Positions 11,457-29,852 of a stretch of DNA of 55,838 nt are shown piece by piece. Location of the stretch: NCBI GenBank assembly GCA_013115135.1, contig JABANP010000343.1:1-55838 (forward strand), given 5' to 3'. The notes under the pieces were generated by a model. The model saw only the letters and a list, made by a program, of their open reading frames with translations, was not told the origin of the DNA and ran no database searches. The stretch's first letter is position 1; each line of letters starts with the position of its first letter. The stretch is from Perkinsus olseni. Lineage: Eukaryota; Perkinsozoa; Perkinsida; Perkinsidae. Both the position numbers and the translations under genes were made by a program.

Positions 11457-13817
11457 ATGGCGCTCGATCGGACTAATCAGTTTTATCAACTTGTGAAGGA
11501 GATGGACGGTAGGCTTTCCACTGCTTGCTCGGGGAACGTTAAGGAGGGCTGAGGAAGCTGTTCAGCATGAGGGCGTCCTATTGTCGGAGTATTTGCCGGT
11601 CGAATCGCAGTCTGTATACGGCTTCTTCGTCACTTCAGGTTCAGGCACAGCTGCGGAGGCAATTGCTGAGCATGAAACGGGAAGTAGTATCACCGGGGGG
11701 GACGGAGCCAAGTCGAGTGTATGTGGGCGCACAATGATGTGATTGCCTGCAATCGGATGAGGTGGCGCTAGTTGGATGACTTCTAACAGTGAGGGGTTGC
11801 GCAGGTGGTGTGGTAGGAGATTTTGACAGGGTGTATTGAACTTGGAGTTGGCGAGAATACCAGAGAAGAAACTGAATCAGGGCTTTTGTTACTTTCTGTG
11901 GCGCGCGACAGTAGTCATAGCACCAAACGGCCCCCAAGGACCCGTATCTCCCAGGCAGGAATCATAGAGCTCATCGCTGAATATTCAATCGTTACCGACT
12001 AGCACGCCACCGAAATCGCCCGCGCCTTCAGGAAGCACTGGTAGAGTGCAGTAGTAGGCAAGGAAAAGAACGATAGCGGCAGTTTAGATGAACACGGTAT
12101 CCGCAGGGAACTATGAATGAGCAGCGCTTATATCGACTAATAATAGTTTTCAGTATCGATAACAAATGCATACGTAGGGAGGAATGTGGTATGGCGGTGG
12201 TCCTCGGTGATGAAAATCACGATTATAGAGGGTTAGGTTCGTCGGGAGCGGCCTCCTCCTCTTCATCGACAGCCGCAGTCGCACAGTTTAACAAGTATGC
12301 CAATGAGATAGGCGTAGACCTACATCAAACGCAGATGAAGATACAGGAGTTGGGCAGGCGTGAGGATAGTGTGCATCGCTCCGCTGCGAATGAGGATTCT
12401 TTCGTAGTTGCGCGGTCAAAGGGGATCTTTAACGATCAATCAGCACGGATAAACGACTTTACTGCGGATATAAAGCGAGTAGGTTGTTACGCAGTGGACA
12501 ACCCGTATAGATCCGCAAATCGATCGACCGTTTCATAACTACTACTGCAGTCCCCCCATTGTCCCATGCGTTCTTCAGGATCTGGATGGCCTGAGCCAGA
12601 AGATAGAACTGTTACAGCAGCACGCGAGTAAATCAGCGGAAAGTAATAAGGTGTCATGGAGGCTCCTCTTGTCCATTTTTTCTGATGAAATTCTAGGAGG
12701 AATGCTAGAAAACTGTGATGAGGTGGTCAACGGGGGTTCTGGGCAGAATAGGTTACACCTATCCTTGGTGTTGTCCTTGCTTTCGTTGGGGGTTTCAAGG
12801 GGTGATGAGAAAGTTTATTATAGCTTCTTGTTCGATCGCGCGGGCTGACCAGTCACTTTGTATCCAGGTAAGCAGGCTCTGGCCCACACAAGTGGTATAG
12901 TGAAGACGCTTCAGACGAGGTGCGTATCTCCGACGAGCTCTCCGATCGACCTTCATTTCTCATCAGATTGATGGGCCTCACTAAGGACTTTAAGGATGTG
13001 CTAGAACTCCGTACTAAGACACTACAACAGCAAGACAGGAGGTAATGATAATACCGATCTCGAAGGAGCTGCAACGTATCCTGTGCTAGGCGAAACATGT
13101 ACGCATTTTCATCATCGAACCCCTTCCAGCAAAGAGGAGGTGAGAGCGTCCCCCCTCAACTGCCCGGTGGTTAGTTCCCATAATTTGGCCCCACCAACTG
13201 CGCAATCGCTCATCCCGTAGCATGGTGTGGCTCTTCTCAAGGCACGGAGATGACCGATGCATCATCTTTCAAGGGCGGTCCACCTAGTGGTTTTGACATT
13301 GAGGGTGGCCGAGAGGAGCAGGAGCAGATGCTGCAGGGCCCTGGATACTTGAACGCCCGAGCTAACGCTGTACAGGCAGTGCAAAGGACCATTGGTAATA
13401 CATACTGATAGTCAGGCCCAAGGCTCGGTTTGTGGGGGGTACTAATGATTCTTCTAGTGGAGAGTTGCCTCGAGTAGCGCCATCTTCTGTCATGACGCTC
13501 TCTCAGGGGAACTGGGCCAAATGTTCCAGAAGGTGTCCTCGATGGTGTACGAACAAGATGAGATGATTATGCGGATAGATTCAGATGTTGATGACACTAT
13601 GGGCCATCTCAATGAGGGACAGAACCAACTGCTCAAGTGAGACGCGTTATGATAGCGTCGGTTGCCTGTCTAGTAAAGGAGACCGTCGCGACTTGGGATC
13701 TTACGGTTCCTATTTTGCAGGTACTTCCACAGTATATCGGGCAATCGATCGTTGATACTGAAGATCTTCGCTATACTTATATGTTTTGTTATATTTTTTG
13801 TTCTATTCTTGGCTTAG
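11457..13817 (+). CDS. STX5: Syntaxin 5 (Sed5) Qa-SNARE of ER-Golgi transport, multi-exon
   Basis: Qa-SNARE for fusion at the early Golgi. The ATG at 11457 gives MALDRTNQFYQLVKEMDG, like the Sed5 N-terminal segment. The Habc region is recognisable: FNKYANEIGVDLHQTQMKIQ (about 12288) continues across a 48-nt intron (12360-12407) as LARSKGIFNDQSARINDFT, then DLDGLSQKIELLQQHASKS (about 12581) and LMGLTKDFKDVLELRTKTL (about 12970). The SNARE helix is split over YLNARANAVQAVQRTI (about 13347) and MFQKVSSMVYEQDEMIMRID (about 13520), with the central layer Gln expected in this part. The last exon encodes YFHSISGNRSLILKIF plus one C-terminal membrane anchor ending FFVLFLA at 13817. Exons between 11.5 and 12.2 kb are uncertain. 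Confidence 0.85.
12360..12407 (+). repeat. Syntaxin 5 intron with TCGCTCCGCT core
   Basis: A 48-nt intron inside the Habc coding region; removing it restores the alignment ELGR-LARSKGIF. The core is at 12376-12385. Length is a multiple of three and it lacks an in-frame stop, so retention would add 16 residues. Confidence 0.8.
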
Positions 13818-14064
13818 TTCATCGCCGATAGAAGGGTACATTTACAACGGAGCTGTGACTTCTCTACCATTCGTCCGCGTTGAGTTTCATAGTGGCCCAT
13901 CAGCAGATTCGTAGGGGGTCGGATAATGATACTACGGTTTTGGCCGTCACTTCATCTTATGAGGAAGGCTTGTAGTGGCTTGTCGTGAAGTGCAGTGGTC
14001 AACCTAAGATGGGATTTCATACCGTGTTAGGTTGGCTACTACCTGTAAATTGCCTCCTCTCTCA

Positions 14065-21367
<7,303 letters not shown>

Positions 21368-21700
21368 CACTAGTCGACAATCCCACTGGTCATGATTATG
21401 TTGAGTTCTGAGTGGGAGGAGCAGTTTCACTTCTGTTCAGAGATCCACTTGCCGTGAGCCCACAACTCATTCCTGCGAGCCACAGCGGTATAATCTTCAT
21501 CACCTCTTATATCTGGTCTTCATCGCTCAGATTTCCATTCGGAACTAGCGAATTCAACTCAGATGGACTCCGAAAAAAGTAGTCACACTCCGAGCGCGAT
21601 CAATGAGGTAGATTCACAGAGTACAGTAAAAAAGCTACTCATACAGGCATGATGATGCCGACAGAGATGAAGCGGATGCCGCTCAGTCAAAAAATCACAC
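21368..21700. other. Convergent 3' region
   Basis: Lies between the 3' ends of Prp16 (+) and the Glu-rich gene (-). No coding signal; presumably two 3'UTRs and terminators. Confidence 0.4.
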
Positions 21701-23802
21701 TTAGTGTCGGTGGTCTCTCTGGCGTCGGTCATCTCGGTGACGACGTCGATGGCCATGATCACGGTGCTGGTCGTGATCACGATCATGATGGTGCTGGTCG
21801 CGGTGACGGTCGTGACCGCGGAAGTACCAGAAACCAATATCTAAACTCCCTTCTTCTCCACTTCTGTACCAAGACGCGTCTTCGAGAGGTTGGCTATCCG
21901 ACGGTTTCTCGGTACTAACCTCCAGTCTTTCATGAGTAGCCACTCGCTCATCAGTCCAGCTGGTCGCGGGCTCGTCACCATGGTGTAACACCGGCGGCTC
22001 ATAGACGAGCTTATAAGGAACTTCCTCAGCCGGTTGAGAAGTGATGGGACCAGGCTCAGTAGGGAGAGTGGTCGTGCCCGCTGCAGTGGGTATACGAGAA
22101 GCCTCAACCCTCTCCCCGCCGTGAGATCCAATCCCAGTGGCGAGACCTTCGTGCTCACGGAAGAGCTCCTCGCTTGATGGACTGGCGGATGCACTTCCTG
22201 GAGTGGTACTCCAACCCCTCGGCGGGTGTAGGGCCGCCGGTCCCGCCCACCTCCACGAGAATCTCCGTCTCCTCGCTCTTGCTTGTCTCAGTAGTTTCAG
22301 CCCTTGTAGCTGCAGTGGCCTTCCCCTGGCTAGTCCCACTGGCCTTCTCCTCGGTAGCTTTAGTGGTAGTCTCAGTGGCCTCGCCCTCGCTAGTCTCAGT
22401 GGCCTCGCCCTCGCTAGTCTCAGTGGCCTCGCCCTCGCTAGTCTCAGTGGCCTTGGCCTCCCCAATATCAGTTGCCGTGGCCCCGGCTGCTCCAGGTGCC
22501 GCGGTGGGTCCAGCTTTTTCTCCCTCGGAGGTCGGTAGTGCTGTGTATCCCTCACCACGCAAATAGGGACAGGAAGGCTTCTCCTGAGTAGAAGTTTCTC
22601 CGCCGGAGGCCCCTTCGGACTCAGGGGACATAGCCTGCCCCAAGCCTCCCTCAGTAGGCTCAGACGCGGCTTCCGCTGTGGATGGCTTGCCCGCAGCTTC
22701 CTGATGTGATGATGGCTTCCCAGCTGGCAACTTCTCCTCCTCTGCCAGCTCGGGTGACCTAGCTAGCCAATGCTCACTCGGCACCTCTTGCTGAGACCCC
22801 AGCATCTTGGATTGCTCTTGAGGTGAACAGCCCTCCTCGGCAGATCCGATCTCCCCAGGTACTACCTCTTCAGACTCCGGATCCTTCGCTCTGTACCTGG
22901 GCTTGGCTTCGCTCTGCTGAGTCACGGGCGTGGGCAGCTCCCCTGTGGGCGCCCCGGCGGTGGCGACCTTGGACATAGCCTCTACTCTTCCAGATGTGGT
23001 TGACTCCTGGCTAGGTTTGGCCTCCTCCCTTGATTCGGCCCCTTCCTCGGGCTTGGCCTCCTCCCTTGATTCGGCCTCTCCTTCAAGTTCGACTTCTTTT
23101 GGGTTGACCTGGACTTCAACCTCCTTCTCGGCTCTCTCCTCTGGCTTCGCCTCAGACTCGGTCTCCCCTGACTCTGGCTTCGCCTCAGACTCGGTCTCCC
23201 CTGACTCTGGCTTCGCCTCAGACTCGGTCTCCCCTGACTCTGGCTTCGCCTTAGACTCGGTCTCCTCTGACTCTGGCTTCGCCTCAGGGTGGGACTCTAC
23301 GGGCTCTGGCTTCGTCTTCTCTTCCGAGCTAGGCTCTCCCTGGAGGAGATCAGCCTTCTCCGAACCTCCTCTCCTCCGCTCGGCCTGGTACTCTGGATCG
23401 GCTACTTCCTGGGGCTTAAGCTCCTCCCCAGACTGAGAGGTCTCAGTCGGCTGGGCCTCTTCATCTTGAACCACGCTTTTCGGCTTGGCCTCCGCCTCCT
23501 TTCCAACCTCGCCCACCGTCTCTTCCTTCGTCTCGGTCATCTCTGTATCTTTGATCTTGGGTTCATCCACCGGGACGGTGTCGTCTACCACAGACTGTGC
23601 GCTCTCTCCCAGCATTCCCTCCTCGTTCTCCCCGATAGCGTCGGGGTCTCTGACATCACCTCCTGAAGTACAAGGCAGGGGCTCGGCGTTAGCTGGACAG
23701 TCATCGGCCGTATCCCCATAGCACAGAGCTCGAGCCCACTAGCGACATATAGGCCAGCACACTCGCCGACTTGGGAGTGCAGGATGATTCCTCACACCCC
23801 AT
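21701..23802 (-). CDS. Glu-rich repeat protein with acylation-type N-terminus and His/Asp/Arg tail
   Basis: Not recognised. A 486-codon open frame (23615-22155) is extremely rich in Glu, Ser, Thr, Ala and Pro. It has four-plus copies of an 11-residue unit (ESGETESEAKP) and about three copies of an 8-residue unit (EATETSEG). Upstream, after a one-base frame change near 23710, the frame opens at ATG 23802 with MGCEESSCTPKSASV. Gly2, Cys3 and Ser6 fit an N-myristoylation plus palmitoylation signal; this is inference. Downstream, after another one-base change near 22200, the frame ends in a stretch dominated by His, Asp and Arg (stop at 21701). A longer ATG at 23928 is also possible. The product would be intrinsically disordered and about 700 residues long, perhaps membrane-tethered. 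Confidence 0.6.
22369..22460 (-). repeat. 24-nt tandem repeat encoding EATETSEG
   Basis: Three near-exact 24-nt units at 22381-22404, 22405-22428 and 22429-22452, with decayed half-units on both sides. Unit length keeps frame (8 residues). Confidence 0.9.
23137..23290 (-). repeat. 33-nt tandem repeat encoding ESGETESEAKP
   Basis: About four and a half units of 33 nt (11 residues) at roughly 23137-23169, 23170-23202, 23203-23235, 23236-23268 and a partial copy. The units are nearly identical, with drift in the last ones. Confidence 0.9.
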
Positions 23803-23928
23803 GGTACGAGCACAGGCGACACTGCAAGGGATTGGGGAGGTAGCCATTAGAGAAGGACCAGGCCGCTGCTGCCGTTGCTGGATCGGAGGCCCCTTGGTCG
23901 ATGTCGCAGCCGAGGAAGAGGAAAGCAT

Positions 23929-24927
23929 GAGAAATAGATCGTGAGAAGGGCGATGATGATTGACATTAGAACGGGTAGGAAAGATAAAGTAGTACTGAGT
24001 GATTAGACAGATTTAACTAATGCGCTGATGCTGGGGTTGAACCCTGGACCTCTCGGACTAGGAAGTGTCGCAGGGTGGGAACGAAGGCGGGAGCCAAGCC
24101 TTGATACTCAAACCTTCGAGTGTGGGGAGGGGGAGTGGGGCGTACCACTGCCCAAGCCTGAGGCGAGTGCAGCTACGCGAGAAGGTATCCCTAAACCGGA
24201 GCAAACGAAAACCCCTGGCGACCACGGACTCTCAAGCCCATGAACAACGAATGTTAGACCGAACACCTCGCTGCGGTGACGGCATCTAGACACGTTCAGC
24301 TCGACTCGGATGGGGACGAGCTCACTCACACTCTCGGTTGTGCCGAGCTCGGGAGGGTGGATAAAACTTAAGGAAGTACCCGACGGCCCGCCTCACGCCG
24401 TGTCCACGCCGGAGCCGAACGAACCCAAGCGTTCTTGTGCAGAGACAGGTGACCATGCTAGCGCTAGCCGTACAGCTGATGTCCCACCGCTGCACATTTG
24501 GGTCGAATGTGCCCACGTGGCCGTCTTCATCGACGGTACGTGAATCCGTCTATACCTCCAGATGAATTATGCTCGGCAGGCTACAATTCACAGTTGGACG
24601 GCCCGAATCTCTGGGGCTTATGAGCGGTAAGGGGCCGGGCTAGATGTAATACTCCCGGCTCCGAAAACCCATGACGACTGGGAGACCCATGACAACATCT
24701 AGTCGATGTAGACTCTAGAATAATCATGTGCTGCCTCGGCGCCCCTATTTATAGGGTCCAGCCATTGTCGGTTTGACAGGGAGGTGGAAGGAGAACAGCC
24801 AAGAGCCAGCAGCCGAGGATTCGAGGTGCTGCATGCGGGAGAACGCGCAACCCGCTGAAAGCTGGGGAAGGGGGTGGGTGTGGCTCGGTCGATTCATTTC
24901 ACATCAGTGAGTTTTTTGCTCTCGCAC
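23929..24927. other. Divergent intergenic region between the Glu-rich gene and the kinase
   Basis: About 1 kb with only short open frames. A TATA-like stretch CTATTTATAGGG, itself nearly palindromic, lies at about 24746-24757 and could serve the kinase. A sequence resembling a tRNA T-loop (GGTTCAACCCC on the minus strand, about 24030) does not fold as a tRNA. Confidence 0.4.
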
Positions 24928-26532
24928 ATGTTCGGCTTATTCGACTCGATTCTTTCTGAAGCTGTGCGGATGGTTGGGAGCCGTCGTGGAAGCGGCTTCC
25001 TCGTCGGATCTCTACGTGAAGCTGGTCTACATCAAGTACTGGCTCGTCATTCAACTCGACCTACTCCGTATCAAACTCGAGCGGAAGATTCTCCTGAGGC
25101 CTGCTACCGAGCCCGTGAATGAGGCTCTGCGCTCCTGTGGGATGAAACCAGCAGCTGACGATTCTGCCCTCTCTGGTGGCTACGTTGGATCCGTCAGGAA
25201 AGTGAAGATTGAGCCCATCGGCGAGGACGAACAGCCTGATAGCGTGGTGGTGAAGAGCGTCCCAGAGGTTTTCAAGGCCCGTATGTTTGCCGGTATGTTT
25301 GGGACCAGTGAACGCGAGGGCCGATTCTACGCTGAGATTGCAGCGGCCTTACCAGTGCCGATTCCCAAGGTTTACTTGTCCCAGTGGAACAGAGCCAGAG
25401 GGAGCGAAGTTATCATCATGCAGAATATTGGTGGTGGGTCATTGACCGAGGCATTGAAGACGGACCAGAATCCTCAGAAGTTGGTCGAAGAGGCCATGGT
25501 GGTGGCGGCCAGATTCCACGCCAAGTATTGGGGAGCTACGCCCTCAACCCTGCGCCAGAGCCCGTTGGGACAGTACTCCTGGTTGAAGGGCTGGGACTAC
25601 GTCCAAGGCCAACACGAGGCGATGTTCAATTACTACAAGGGTGTCATAGGCGACATGTGGCGGAAGGTTAAAGAGGCCATCACTACTGGCAAGGCCGGGG
25701 AGCGCAAATACGATTGCAAGTGGAGCCAGAGAGCTCGTGGCCTTCATCGACGAAGCTGTCAAAAACGCCACATGGGAGACCTATCAGAAGGCATTGAGGG
25801 AGCGCAAGCATCCCCTCACGCTGGTCCATGGTGACTATCATGCAGGCAATCAGCTGTGGGACGCCGAGGCCAAGAGGCTGTATACGGTGGACTGGTCCGA
25901 TGTATCAGTTGGGGAAGGGCCGGCCGATATCGCGCAGTTCTGCATCTCCAACGTGTAAAGACAGATGACCGCCGTAAATGGGAGGACGAGCTCCTTCGTG
26001 CGTACTGGGATGAGCTCGAGAGGCAGGGCGTTGATCATTCTTCCTACACGCTTGCCATGTGCCGGGAAGCCTACGTCCGCGGTGGTATCGACCGTTGGGT
26101 GCAGCTACTGATTCTGATGGCCGTCTATGGACTGGACCATCCCGATGTACTGCCCGACTCCTTCATGCAGTACTTCGTCGACCAGGTCGGGGACTTCATA
26201 TTTGACCACAAGGATGAGTACAAGGTGCCATATTTGCTCACCATCACCTACGATGCCCCCTGGTAAGAGTACTAATCAACTTTGTCTTTCCTTCGTTACG
26301 TGCTCCCCTCGTGTTGAGTGCAAGGGTAACATACAGCCACTCGGTGACTAAATCGTGTCCGTCACAGAGCAGGCATCATGGAGGGGGAAAACTGTGGCTC
26401 CGGGAGGGAGGGATTGTCCAGGAGGAGTTCTCTGAGTACGCCGAGCAATACTCCTCCGCGATCGCCTACGACGAGGCCCGAGAAGTTTCTACGAGCCTTG
26501 AGCGCATACAGTCTGTAGGCCAGGACCTGTAA
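24928..26532 (+). CDS. CHK/APH-superfamily small-molecule kinase, two main exons, frame-disrupted
   Basis: Protein-kinase-like phosphotransferase of the aminoglycoside/choline/ecdysteroid kinase superfamily, likely acting on a small hydroxylated substrate. Visible landmarks are ALSGGYVGSV (nucleotide loop), VVVKSVP (candidate ATP-binding Lys), REGRFYAEIA and PVPIPKVY, the catalytic loop LVHGDYHAGNQLWD (about 25818) and the metal-binding segment VDWSDVSVGEGPADIAQF (about 25887), the usual order for the family. Exon 1 reads to YDAPW at 26262; a 110-nt intron (26263-26372, with TACTAAT near the donor) joins it in phase to an exon ending IQSVGQDL at 26532. The raw frame shifts near 25705-25712 and again near 25953-25957. 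A frame change also separates ATG 24928 (MFGLFDSILSEAV) from the main frame, so the start is uncertain. Confidence 0.75.
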
Positions 26533-26763
26533 CGAGGACCAGTCAGCTGACACCGCGTCGCTTTATGGGTTGCCAACGCTCATGCCAGAACGGAATGACC
26601 AGAAGGGAGGTTGAGACCGTAGCGGTAGCATCTACTAGCATCGTACTAACGCCGCAAAAGCCATTCCGTAGACGCACGACAGGCGGCGAATTGAGAAAAC
26701 TCAGCGACGGGGCGAACAGAAATGGTTCATGGCAGTACAAGATCAGCTTGATCTCGAATTCTA

Positions 26764-27228
26764 TTAATCGATCGACGTGAAAGTGTCAACATCGTCACAG
26801 ACAGAGTCCGTCACGCTGTCGATGCACTCCCGTAGGAGCTGGTCAGTGAGGACGTCACAAAGGTACCATGAAGTTGCATCGCTCCGCTCAAGTTCAGCAT
26901 CACGTATTTTGGTTACATAATCGAGGAACTCTCCTCTGTACCGCACCAGCGCCTCTATCGTGGACTCCTCGAGGACATGTGAGGCCGGCCGCTCATCCGC
27001 ACGGTAGACCTCCGCTGGCTTCCGCGGAGACGTCACAATCGGTCTAGAGTTGCCATTTTCCGCGGCGGGCGACGAGGCGTACTTAGCCGTCAACTCGGCG
27101 ATCAGCTCATCACGGTGGTGCTCTCGAAGCTGCTTCTTCAACACCGCGGCCGTGCTCTCATAACGGTCACGAGATACCCCGTACGCAGATCGTTGGAGCG
27201 CCTGACTGTTGCCTGAGGAGCCACCCAT
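26764..27228 (-). CDS. 154-residue protein of unknown function
   Basis: Not recognised. A clean open frame from ATG 27228 to a stop at 26764, with no upstream in-frame ATG before a stop. It begins MGGSSGNSQALQRSAYG (a weak N-myristoylation pattern) and continues with charged helices such as AAVLKKQLREHHRDELIAEL and LVRYRGEFLDYVTKIRDAEL, ending in an acidic stretch. No membrane segment. It is convergent with the kinase, with 231 nt between the stops. The intron-like core TCGCTCCGCT lies inside it at 26879-26888 on the opposite strand, so part of this frame may really be non-coding. Confidence 0.45.
   Translation of the reverse strand: MGGSSGNSQALQRSAYGVSRDRYESTAAVLKKQLREHHRDELIAELTAKYASSPAAENGNSRPIVTSPRKPAEVYRADERPASHVLEESTIEALVRYRGEFLDYVTKIRDAELERSDATSWYLCDVLTDQLLRECIDSVTDSVCDDVDTFTSID
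26879..26888 (+). repeat. TCGCTCCGCT core inside the 154-residue frame
   Basis: Exact 10-base core on the plus strand. GT...AG pairs surround it on either strand (26863-26897 on +), but removal from the minus-strand frame would not keep phase, so its status is open. Confidence 0.5.
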
Positions 27229-27859
27229 AGGAGCTGAGCCTCGTGTAACAGTTGTTGACCTTCTGTTGTTGGTGGCAGCTTATAACTGTGATGATCAGGG
27301 ACCAACCTTGGATACGTCGTGAAGGCGAGGGACTGCCACACATCACCCCGTTGCTCTGAAGGGAGTACACTGTGACAGAGAATAGGACTCAAGGGATACC
27401 TGATGCCGCTGAGTAGTCATCATCCGGCCGATCACTACTGCCGCCGCTCAGAACACTGACACCCGTGCTGTTACCTATGGAAGGGAAACCTGCAGATATC
27501 ATCGCAAAATATCCCGACTGTATGAGACCATCACCCGAGGCAGTGAGAACTACAGTAATGAGCTCCCACTATGCTACTAAGCGTTAAGCGGGAAAAAGAT
27601 AGTTCTCGTCGCCGATGATCTTCGCCGTGCGATGCAATGACACGATGTTCAGAGTACACTAGAGACAACTATGGCTCAAAGTTATCCGCTAAAATCACCG
27701 AGGGTAAAACTACCATTTGGTTCATCCCGCGAGAACGACATGAAGGGATTTGACTGTGGAATCGCAGTTGTCCAATTATGCAGATCCACGTGGACCGAGC
27801 GCTTTCATAGAGGATCCGTGTATTGGAAATCTCACGAAGCTTCAAGTCCTCCTCCTGGT

Positions 27860-28970
27860 CTAGCCACCACCCGAGTGAGCGGCAGAGGCGGTTACTTCTA
27901 AAGGGGCTGGACCGCAGATGAATGGTCGTGTCCCACCTGAGGATAGTTGGTGGAGCCGGTCCTTCACAGAACTTATCCGCCTTCTCATATCCCTCAGCTG
28001 ATCTGCCGACCGTCGCGATTGAGATGACACTATATTGGGCGTGAGGCCTGGTAGGAGACAATTGACTGCGCATCTCGAGGCGCCCGGAGCCCCACCGTCA
28101 GTTTGGGCAGCTTCTGACGTGTTCTCTCGCGGAACCACCAACAGCCTCATTGCGGCCAAGGCCTCAGGCGCACCCGGTCCACCGCTTTGATCCTTCGAGT
28201 TGCGGTCGCCTGATTCAACAAGTATCCAAAGCCTCGTAGCCATAGTAAGACTACCCTGGCCTTGGCGTGTCCTGTCTACCACACCGGCGTTGCGTCCTCG
28301 GCGAAGACTGTTAGCGGCAGGCATGGAGATGATCGACAACCGAGCTGCCTCAGGGAGTGCTACATCCACTTCTATAATTGATCGCCGCCACCCTTCGAAA
28401 GGCTTTCCCATAAACCATCCAGGGTGGTTCAACTCTCCAGCAACGACTGCACACAGCCCAGGGTGGTGACGGTGTCACGCCTGCTTGAGGCCCTCAAGTT
28501 GAGGGTAGTACTGATGAGAGCTTCAACATTCTGTACTGTAACCTGACGTACAGTCCCGCGGATCTACGGAGGGTATGCTGGCCCCAGGGTTTCCTGCATT
28601 GACAACAACTCCAAGCTCCAACACATCAGGATGGCTGGTAGAAAGTAATCATCGTCGCTTCCTCCGTTTAGGGCTCGGATCCCCAGCACTGGGAGCAACT
28701 TCTGTTTTCACAGACACGATCTCGTCGATCGGCTGTAATTCGTCCTTGACCGGACCCAGGGCTTCCCTACCCTGCGCGGTCGCAGCTCTTATGTCCTCCA
28801 GCGTGGACCTGACCACCAAGTCTCCCAGGCAAACGCCCGTCTCACCCGTTCCCTATCTCAATCGACACCCAGCTGATTAAAACCTCATACATAGCCCCGA
28901 AACATGCGTTTGGCAGCAGGGGCCAGCCCACCAGGGTCCTTAGTCGGTGGCAATTGATCGCTATAGCGGG
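27860..28970 (-). CDS. Unrecognised minus-strand gene with nuclear-localisation-like patch
   Basis: Not recognised. Exons on the minus strand include DQLPPTKDPGGLAPAAKRMF (about 28950), GDLVVRSTLEDIRAATAQGR (about 28830), a basic patch PSPKRRKRRLL (about 28670) that resembles a nuclear localisation signal, DVLELGVVVNAGNPGASIPS (about 28620), and HPGWFMGKPFEGWRRSIIEV (about 28430). A Ser/Gly/Arg-rich exon ends at 27860. Splice joins were not resolved beyond noting open exons in changing frames. It lies directly downstream of the Med7 candidate on the same strand. A further exon may extend to about 27670. Confidence 0.35.
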
Positions 28971-29124
28971 GAAGGGTCAAAATCATATTTTGTGCGTATT
29001 CGCCAGCTCCACAGGGTACTCAGAAGCACCGCATCAGTTGGGATTGGCACTGTCACGGACCGAGCGAGAGACTGTTCCGGTCGGTTGACGATGATGAGAA
29101 TAGATAATCACAAGATCAATAATG

Positions 29125-29852
29125 CTAGGCGGGGTAGTCGAGCGCATGGTAGGCAGGCACCAACCTGAGATCCTCCACTTGCTCCCGAGCCAACTGGAGT
29201 GCCAGTCTCTTGGCCTCGTGCCCCCGCAAGATCTCTAAACCGTGATACAGACTCTTGACCAACGTCTCGAACTGTCGTAGGCCGTCCCTGACAAGCCACC
29301 CGTAAGTATCCCAACGTCTCTGCACCCTCCTCAACGACTGAAGCTCGGATCGACAGAATCGGCCCCTGCTGCCTCAAGAGGTAGCCTAGTACCCACCTGG
29401 CAGTAGCAGGGTCGGTAGACATACTACCAACAACATGCCCAACGGCATCGGGTAGCTCCTCCACCAAGCTTGCCCATCTCTCGCTTAAGACTCGTCGAAG
29501 AAGGGTCGTACCTGAGAACGTCGTGAGCTCAGGTCGATTCTACCACCGATACTGACCTCAGAAGATCACTGTCTATCTCCGGCACGGTGATCTTCACTGC
29601 TGGGTTCCGGCAGTCCTCCATCACTCGACCTGAAGGAGCTGCAGCTGAGGGAACGCCGGCTGGCCCTTGAGGTCTGCTACTACCCAGCATCATGTACATC
29701 CCTTTGTCGTTGGTAAGCTTGCTGATCTCATCAGGGCTAGGGGGCTCCGGCCACTGGTCCTCCTTCCCGGGTTGGAACAGCTTATAGTAGGGCGGTGGAG
29801 GGGGCCAGAGAATGGCCGATGGGTCACCACTTTCCGGTGCCGTGGCCGACAT
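29125..29852 (-). CDS. MED7: Mediator subunit 7 candidate
   Basis: Middle-module Mediator subunit linking activators to RNA polymerase II. The first exon begins MSATAPESGDPSAILWPPPP and contains PPPPPYYKLFQPGKEDQWPE, matching the Pro-rich YKLF start of Med7. After a roughly 46-nt intron near 29540 the frame gives SLKREMGKL. A later exon contains RRVQRRWDTYGWLVRDGLRQ and KSLYHGLEILRGHEAKRLAL, which resembles the Med7 helix that ends HHLLNEYRPHQARETL, and stops at 29125. The middle exon (about 29330-29480) is uncertain because two frames are open. The call rests on N-terminal and C-terminal resemblance rather than a continuous match. Confidence 0.5.

Noticed and set aside
22137..23436. Plus-strand Ser/Val/Phe-rich repeat frames (22137-22566, 22930-23436)
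   Set aside because: They are antisense readings of the 33-nt and 24-nt repeats; the minus strand has one long frame with a plausible start and tail.
24022..24060. tRNA gene suggested by GGTTCAACCCC on the minus strand
   Set aside because: The T-stem does not pair beyond two bases and no acceptor partner is present.
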